From contig JANOAR010000033.1 in assembly GCA_031411235.1 (NCBI GenBank), positions 1-56,678 on the forward strand: a stretch of DNA of 56,678 bases. Direction: 5' to 3'. Below are positions 52,744 through 56,678 of the stretch, piece after piece; the stretch's first letter is position 1; each line of letters opens with the position of its first letter. A model generated the notes under the pieces. The model was not told the DNA's origin, made no database searches, and saw only the letters and a program-made list of their open reading frames with translations. The translations under genes were made by a program, and so were the position numbers. Source of the stretch: JANOAR01 sp031411235 (GTDB taxonomy: Bacteria > Verrucomicrobiota > Verrucomicrobiia > Verrucomicrobiales > Verrucomicrobiaceae).

Positions 52744-55113
52744 TCACTGGCCACCGCGCTCCTTCAGTAGGAAGGCATTGTCATCGGCCTGGAGTTCCAG
52801 GTTGGCCAGTTCTGCGACGTATCGTAGCGCTTCGGTCAGGGGCACGTTCTTCAGGCTCAGCGTTAGCTCCACAGCCTTGGCAGGGTCGCCAGCTTTGAGC
52901 AGGATGTTCACGCCTTGTTTGGCAGGGTCGAGATCTCTTGCTTTCACGCGGAAGAACTCAAGCGCCTCTTCCACGCTGGCTTCGCGGAACTCAACACTTG
53001 GCAAGATGATGCCAGCCGCTCGCTTGGTTAAGTCTGTGGCGGGCAATACGGCCTTGGGCGCTGCGGTTTGGGGAGCTGCGACAGGGGCTTTGGTTTTGTT
53101 GGCCTGTGGGGTGATAAGTACGGCATAACTCTCGTAGGTCACCACGCTGCCGCTGAGTTGCGCGACATAGCCCAGGGCTTCGCTAAATCGCACGTCGCTC
53201 ACGTCGAGGGTGATCTCGGGGTCACCTTTGTCGCTGGCTCTGAGGAGGATGTTGAGGCCATTCTTGGCAGGATCGATCTCCACCGACTTCCGCCGCAGGT
53301 ATTCCACGGCTTCGCTGAGCTTGGCATTTTTAAACTGCACGCGTGGCAGCACCAGTTGCTTGGCCTTCACATGGAAGGCGTTGGCTGGCTGCACAGGCGT
53401 TGCTGGTGACATGGTCTTTGTTGCCGCTGTTGTCTTTGTAGCCACGGCACGCACTGTCCTGGCGCTGACCATGAGCCAGACGCGTTTCTTCGATGGCTGT
53501 TTTTCTGCCGCGAGACCAGGCACCATCTCTGGTGGTGCAAGGCCCAAGATGAGCCACTGCTTTTGCTTCACCTCGACGCTACTGGTGATCTTTCGCTCGC
53601 TAAAGACCGGTTGCGCGAGTTCGCCTTTGCGCACGGCTTTGGAAGCGTCGGCGATACCTCCGATGACCTTCTCTGGCTGCGATGGCCAACGCCAGCCGAC
53701 GAAGTCGCGCATCGTCGATACGAGCGCTAGCTCAATGTCTCCGCCAGTCTTGGTCGTAGCCGTAACGCCCAGCGTTATGCCGAGTTTACTTATGTCGTGC
53801 ATAGTCGGCGTCACACCATCTTTCGCCAGAGCTGTGGGGTAAACGAACTCACGCAAAGTTTCGATAGTGCCCTGCTGCCCCGGCTTCACAACGAGTATAG
53901 GTCTCGACAGCAAGTTGATGCCCTTCTTCTGCACGATCTGTTTCAGAAGCGCCTGCGACGATGCCTCGTCGAGTGTGACGGCCTCGCCCTTCGCTGCCTT
54001 TTCCAGCGAGACATCGAGCGGCAACGCAGCCTGCTCGCTCATGCTGATAAAGTTTGCAGACACCACGATTTGCTCACCCGCATTGACATCATCGGCAGCG
54101 ATGGATTGGGCTTGGCACAAGGCACAAAGGAGCACCAGAGCGAGGCTCATGGCCGCTGCGCTGCAAGCCGCGAGCCGTCCGGCACTCGCACGATTCACAC
54201 CATCGCCGACGACCGCACGCAGGCGCGTCTCCAGGCCCGAAGGCATCGCCATCACCAAGGCGGCAGCACTTTGGCAACGACCGAGGCGCAGCGAACGCGC
54301 AGCATCGAGCAATTGCCCCGCATACTGTTCGGTATCGCAGCCAGCACGGACAACGGCATCATCGCAGGCCCGCTCTTGCTCCAGACGCCAAGCCTTGCCC
54401 GAGAGCCACACCAGCGGATGCGGCCACCACAGCGCCGTGACGAGCGTGCCCAGCCAACGCCATGCGGCATCGCCGTGGCAGATGTGTGCCAGCTCATGAG
54501 CCAGCGCCGCACGCAGGTCAGCCACGCTCCAGCCCTTGTGCGAGGCTGGCAACAGCAGCACAGGCCACACGGTTCCCCAGGTCATTGGCACGTCCACGCA
54601 GTCAGAGACAATTACACAAACACGACGGCGCAATCGATGCGACACGGCGAGCTGAGCCATGAGTTCCTCCACGCCAGCATCAGCACGAGTGGCGCTGGCT
54701 TTGAGCCGATGAAGCTGCCACGAACCGATCAAACGGAAGGCCAACACCGCCGCGACGCCTGCGAGGTAGATCGCGGCGAGGCCTTGCCACAGGCTCCATG
54801 CTGCCATGCGCTTCACTTCTGGTAAAGCCACAGCGCTGGGCGTAGTCACAGTCTGCACCTCGGCCATGGGCTCGTGGACGATCGGTTGAGTCTGGGCCAA
54901 CTCGCTAGCGGCGATGACCACAGGCAATGTCCAAACGGGCCGCACCAACGCCGCGAGCGGCAGCAACAACAACGCGGCAAAGGCTGCCAGCCAAGCCAGC
55001 GATCTCTGCGCTGCCGAGCCACGATGCAGCAGCGCGATGCTGCCGTAGCCGAGGAGGAGAACGGCTGTGCCCTTGGCCAGCAGGTCGATAAGCGTAAGTG
55101 TTGCGGTGTTCAT
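52744..55113 (-). CDS. BlaR1/MecR1-like M56 peptidase fused to secretin-like domains
   Basis: A 789-residue membrane protein. Residues 1-335 are an M56 metallopeptidase of the BlaR1 kind: helices near 15-32, 40-60, 108-130 and 318-335, zinc motif HELAH at 206-210 and the EQERACDDAVV helix at 245-255. Instead of a beta-lactam sensor, the periplasmic part contains a secretin-like stretch (about 345-560, with VVSANFISMSEQ, SRPILVVKPGQQ and WLILGLAPPEMV). Two copies of an STN-like module of about 80 residues follow (VQFKNAKLSEAVEYLRRKSV with ITLDVSDVRFSEALGYVAQL; VEFREASVEEALEFFRVKA with LTLSLKNVPLTEALRYVAEL). It follows the BlaI gene by 12 bases and should cleave that repressor on sensing something outside the cell. 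Confidence 0.85.
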   Translation of the reverse strand: MNTATLTLIDLLAKGTAVLLLGYGSIALLHRGSAAQRSLAWLAAFAALLLLPLAALVRPVWTLPVVIAASELAQTQPIVHEPMAEVQTVTTPSAVALPEVKRMAAWSLWQGLAAIYLAGVAAVLAFRLIGSWQLHRLKASATRADAGVEELMAQLAVSHRLRRRVCVIVSDCVDVPMTWGTVWPVLLLPASHKGWSVADLRAALAHELAHICHGDAAWRWLGTLVTALWWPHPLVWLSGKAWRLEQERACDDAVVRAGCDTEQYAGQLLDAARSLRLGRCQSAAALVMAMPSGLETRLRAVVGDGVNRASAGRLAACSAAAMSLALVLLCALCQAQSIAADDVNAGEQIVVSANFISMSEQAALPLDVSLEKAAKGEAVTLDEASSQALLKQIVQKKGINLLSRPILVVKPGQQGTIETLREFVYPTALAKDGVTPTMHDISKLGITLGVTATTKTGGDIELALVSTMRDFVGWRWPSQPEKVIGGIADASKAVRKGELAQPVFSERKITSSVEVKQKQWLILGLAPPEMVPGLAAEKQPSKKRVWLMVSARTVRAVATKTTAATKTMSPATPVQPANAFHVKAKQLVLPRVQFKNAKLSEAVEYLRRKSVEIDPAKNGLNILLRASDKGDPEITLDVSDVRFSEALGYVAQLSGSVVTYESYAVLITPQANKTKAPVAAPQTAAPKAVLPATDLTKRAAGIILPSVEFREASVEEALEFFRVKARDLDPAKQGVNILLKAGDPAKAVELTLSLKNVPLTEALRYVAELANLELQADDNAFLLKERGGQ

Positions 55114-55125
55114 AGGATCTTGTGT

Positions 55126-55500
55126 TTAAGGTTTGCGAGCTTGTTTGATGATGGACTCCAGACGTTGCAGTTCGGTGGCGGAAATTTTGCCGTCCTTGGC
55201 ATCCACGAGGGCGGCAACAGCATTGGCGAGCGAGCCTTCAAAGAAGGTCTGCACGACTTGCCTCAGCGCCGACTTACTGGCTTTGGCATGAGGCTCGGTG
55301 GGTAGAAAAATGAAGCGCTTGCCGTCTTCGCGATGCTTGAGGAAACCCTTGTCTTCGAGGATGCGGAGGAAGGCACGCACCGCCGAATGGCTGGGGGCAT
55401 CGGTCATGGCTTCCGTGATTTCGGCGGCGGTGGCTTCGCCCCTGGCATAGATGAGATCCATGATCTGGCGCTCGCGCCGACTGAGTTTGTGTGGATCCAT
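55126..55500 (-). CDS. BlaI/MecI-family transcriptional repressor
   Basis: A 124-residue winged-helix repressor. Residues 7-70 form the DNA-binding domain (LSRRERQIMDLIYARGEATA, then SHSAVRAFLRILEDKGFLKH) and the C-terminal helices dimerise. It is the first gene of an operon with the BlaR1-like peptidase, the standard repressor-protease pair. Two identical-spaced palindromes lie at and upstream of its start codon, which supports autoregulation. No beta-lactamase gene is in the window. Confidence 0.92.
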   Translation of the reverse strand: MDPHKLSRRERQIMDLIYARGEATAAEITEAMTDAPSHSAVRAFLRILEDKGFLKHREDGKRFIFLPTEPHAKASKSALRQVVQTFFEGSLANAVAALVDAKDGKISATELQRLESIIKQARKP

Positions 55501-55561
55501 GCTAAAAAACTAGCACGTCCAATTTTGCCACGCAAACTCTTTGTGCTAGAATTTTAGCACA
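55500..55561. promoter_or_regulatory. Paired BlaI operator palindromes and divergent promoters
   Basis: TGTGCTA-N6-TAGCACA spans 55542-55561 and TGCTA-N6-TAGCA spans 55500-55515; same half-site and same 6-base spacer, with centres about 44 bases apart. The second overlaps the BlaI ATG. A plus-strand promoter-like pair, TTGCCA (55525-55530) and TAGAAT (55547-55552) with 16 bases between, has its -10 inside the first palindrome, so the divergent phosphorylase gene may be controlled too. On the minus strand TTGCGT (55536-55531) is followed 17 bases later by TAGTTT inside the second palindrome. Confidence 0.7.
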
Positions 55562-55652
55562 TGATGAAGCGAGTACCTGCGAGCGCGTGAAACAGCGTGC
55601 ATATCTCGCCGCGCCGCTACGTTGTGAACGCCATGCCTCCAGCCACACCACC

Positions 55653-56678
55653 ATGCACATCCCCTCGCTCATAGAACACAAGCGCGACGGCGGCACGCTG
55701 AGCACGGCGGACATCCGCGCCCTCATCGCCGCCTTCACCCGTGGCGACATGCCGGAGTATCAGATGAGCGCACTCGCCATGGCCATCTTCTTCCGTGGTA
55801 TGGATGCCGTGGAGACGAGCGCCCTCACCGCCGCCATGCTGCACAGTGGCACCGCGCTGCACTGGCCGGGAAAGACACCGCCGCGTGTGGACAAACACAG
55901 CACGGGAGGCATCGGCGACAAGACATCGCTCATCCTCGCGCCGCTGCTCGCCTGCGATGGCCTATGGGTGCCGATGATCTCGGGGCGCGGCCTCGGCATC
56001 ACTGGCGGCACGCTGGATAAACTGGAGTCCATTCCCGGCTATCGCACCAACCTCAGCGAGCAAGACATCTATAAAACCGTGGCCGAGATCGGTTGCGTCA
56101 TCACTGGCCAGACAGGCAACATTTGCCCTGCCGACAAGAAGCTCTACGCCCTGCGCGATGTCACTGGCACCGTGCCCAGTATCCCGCTCATCACCGCCAG
56201 CATCATGAGCAAAAAATTGGCCGAAGGACTCAATCGACTCGTGCTCGATGTGAAGCACGGCAGCGGGGCCTTCATGAAATCTGCCGATGATGCCAAGGCT
56301 CTCGCCCTCGCGATGATCGCCGTGGGCCGCGAGATGGGCATCCACGCCTCAGCCACGCTGAACGCCATGAACGAGCCCACGGGCGAAGCCGCAGGCAACG
56401 CCCTCGAAGTCGCCGAGTGCGTGCGTTGTCTCAAAGGCCAAGGCCCCGCTGATCTGGAAGAGATGACGCTCGACCTCTGCGTCGCTGTTTCCATCTCAGG
56501 GCGCGAGCAACTGCGCGAGTGGCTGCACGACGGCACAGCCTGGGCGAAGTTCCAACAGATGGTTCACGCGCAAGGCGGCGATGTGGCAAAACTGGAGCAC
56601 ATTGAGCAGCTCCATCACGCGCCCTTCATCACCGAAATGAAAGCCCCACGCAGCGGCATCGTGCAGCGCATGGATGCA
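55653..56678 (+). CDS. deoA: Thymidine/pyrimidine-nucleoside phosphorylase, 3' end beyond window
   Basis: The frame from ATG 55653 is open for 342 codons to the window edge. The enzyme cleaves thymidine or uridine with phosphate in nucleoside salvage. The helical lid domain comes first (residues 1-65), then the phosphate/pyrimidine-binding segment VDKHSTGGIGDKTSL (79-92) and the family signature PMISGRGLGITGGTLDKLES (107-126). A further LDVKHGSGAFMK segment supplies Lys and Ser. Full-length enzymes have about 435-440 residues, so roughly 95 are missing, including the rest of the C-terminal barrel-sandwich domain. Gram-positive Pdp enzymes share these motifs, hence thymidine-specificity is not certain. 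Confidence 0.9.
   Translation, partial: MHIPSLIEHKRDGGTLSTADIRALIAAFTRGDMPEYQMSALAMAIFFRGMDAVETSALTAAMLHSGTALHWPGKTPPRVDKHSTGGIGDKTSLILAPLLACDGLWVPMISGRGLGITGGTLDKLESIPGYRTNLSEQDIYKTVAEIGCVITGQTGNICPADKKLYALRDVTGTVPSIPLITASIMSKKLAEGLNRLVLDVKHGSGAFMKSADDAKALALAMIAVGREMGIHASATLNAMNEPTGEAAGNALEVAECVRCLKGQGPADLEEMTLDLCVAVSISGREQLREWLHDGTAWAKFQQMVHAQGGDVAKLEHIEQLHHAPFITEMKAPRSGIVQRMDA

Noticed and set aside
52744..55500. Beta-lactam resistance locus
   Set aside because: BlaI and BlaR1-type genes are present but there is no beta-lactamase or penicillin-binding sensor domain, so resistance is not supported.
1..56678. tRNA or rRNA genes and intact transposases
   Set aside because: I looked in the gaps and saw no cloverleaf-like or rRNA-like sequence and no transposase frame; only the integrase remnant and short repeats suggest mobility.

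Overview
The window looks like about 57 kb of chromosome from a Verrucomicrobiota bacterium, most likely in or near Verrucomicrobiaceae. This rests on gene content and not on any search: several planctomycete/verrucomicrobial cytochrome-c proteins (PSCyt/PSD families), their DUF1552 and DUF1501 partners with twin-arginine signals, secreted sulfatases, a PEP-CTERM protein, a delta-60-repeat giant protein, BlaI/BlaR1-type regulation and high GC. Shine-Dalgarno signals are mostly weak or absent, so most starts were chosen by signal peptide and family N-terminus.

Layout. (1) 142-8109: a nitrate/nitrite uptake operon on the minus strand (NasS-like sensor, NrtA, NrtB, fused two-domain ATPase, outer-membrane porin, then a strong terminator), with a divergent LysR regulator and a shared control region. 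(2) 8124-9490: a pilin-like or lipoprotein gene and a PEP-CTERM beta-propeller protein. (3) about 9660-12350: what I read as a decayed chromosomal integron. It has an integron-integrase remnant with in-frame stops, an attI-like core, and two 94-bp attC-like sites behind small cargo genes (a four-TM protein and an anchored 129-aa protein). A frameshifted PIN-domain toxin with its overlapping partner lies between the two sites, and a 104-bp long inverted repeat follows. (4) 12433-18796: two sulfatases, an uncharacterised secreted protein and a sialidase-like protein, probably acting on sulfated glycans. (5) 18961-21130: a lipoprotein-type beta carbonic anhydrase and a stand-alone HsdR_N-like nuclease. 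(6) 21228-29327: a run of secreted proteins (NHL/CBM9-like, LRR, a paralogue of the uncharacterised protein, a small membrane protein, DUF1552). (7) 29450-30573: an AbiEii-like nucleotidyltransferase overlapping a 64-aa gene by ATGA, a candidate toxin-antitoxin pair. (8) 30630-43376: DUF1552 plus PSD cytochrome, a 2080-aa delta-60 protein and a second PSD cytochrome. (9) 43475-46206: clpP and an ABC-F ATPase. (10) 46384-52728: a PSCyt1/DUF1549/DUF1553 protein coupled to DUF1501, a PHB-depolymerase-like esterase and a glycosidase. (11) 52744-56678: a BlaI repressor with two matching operator palindromes, a BlaR1/M56 peptidase fused to secretin-like and repeated STN-like modules, and a divergent pyrimidine-nucleoside phosphorylase cut off by the window end.

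The strongest candidates for something unusual are the integron remnant at 9.66-12.0 kb, the M56-secretin-STN fusion with its palindromic operators, the nucleotidyltransferase/64-aa pair, and the paralogous secreted family at 15.5 and 26.2 kb.
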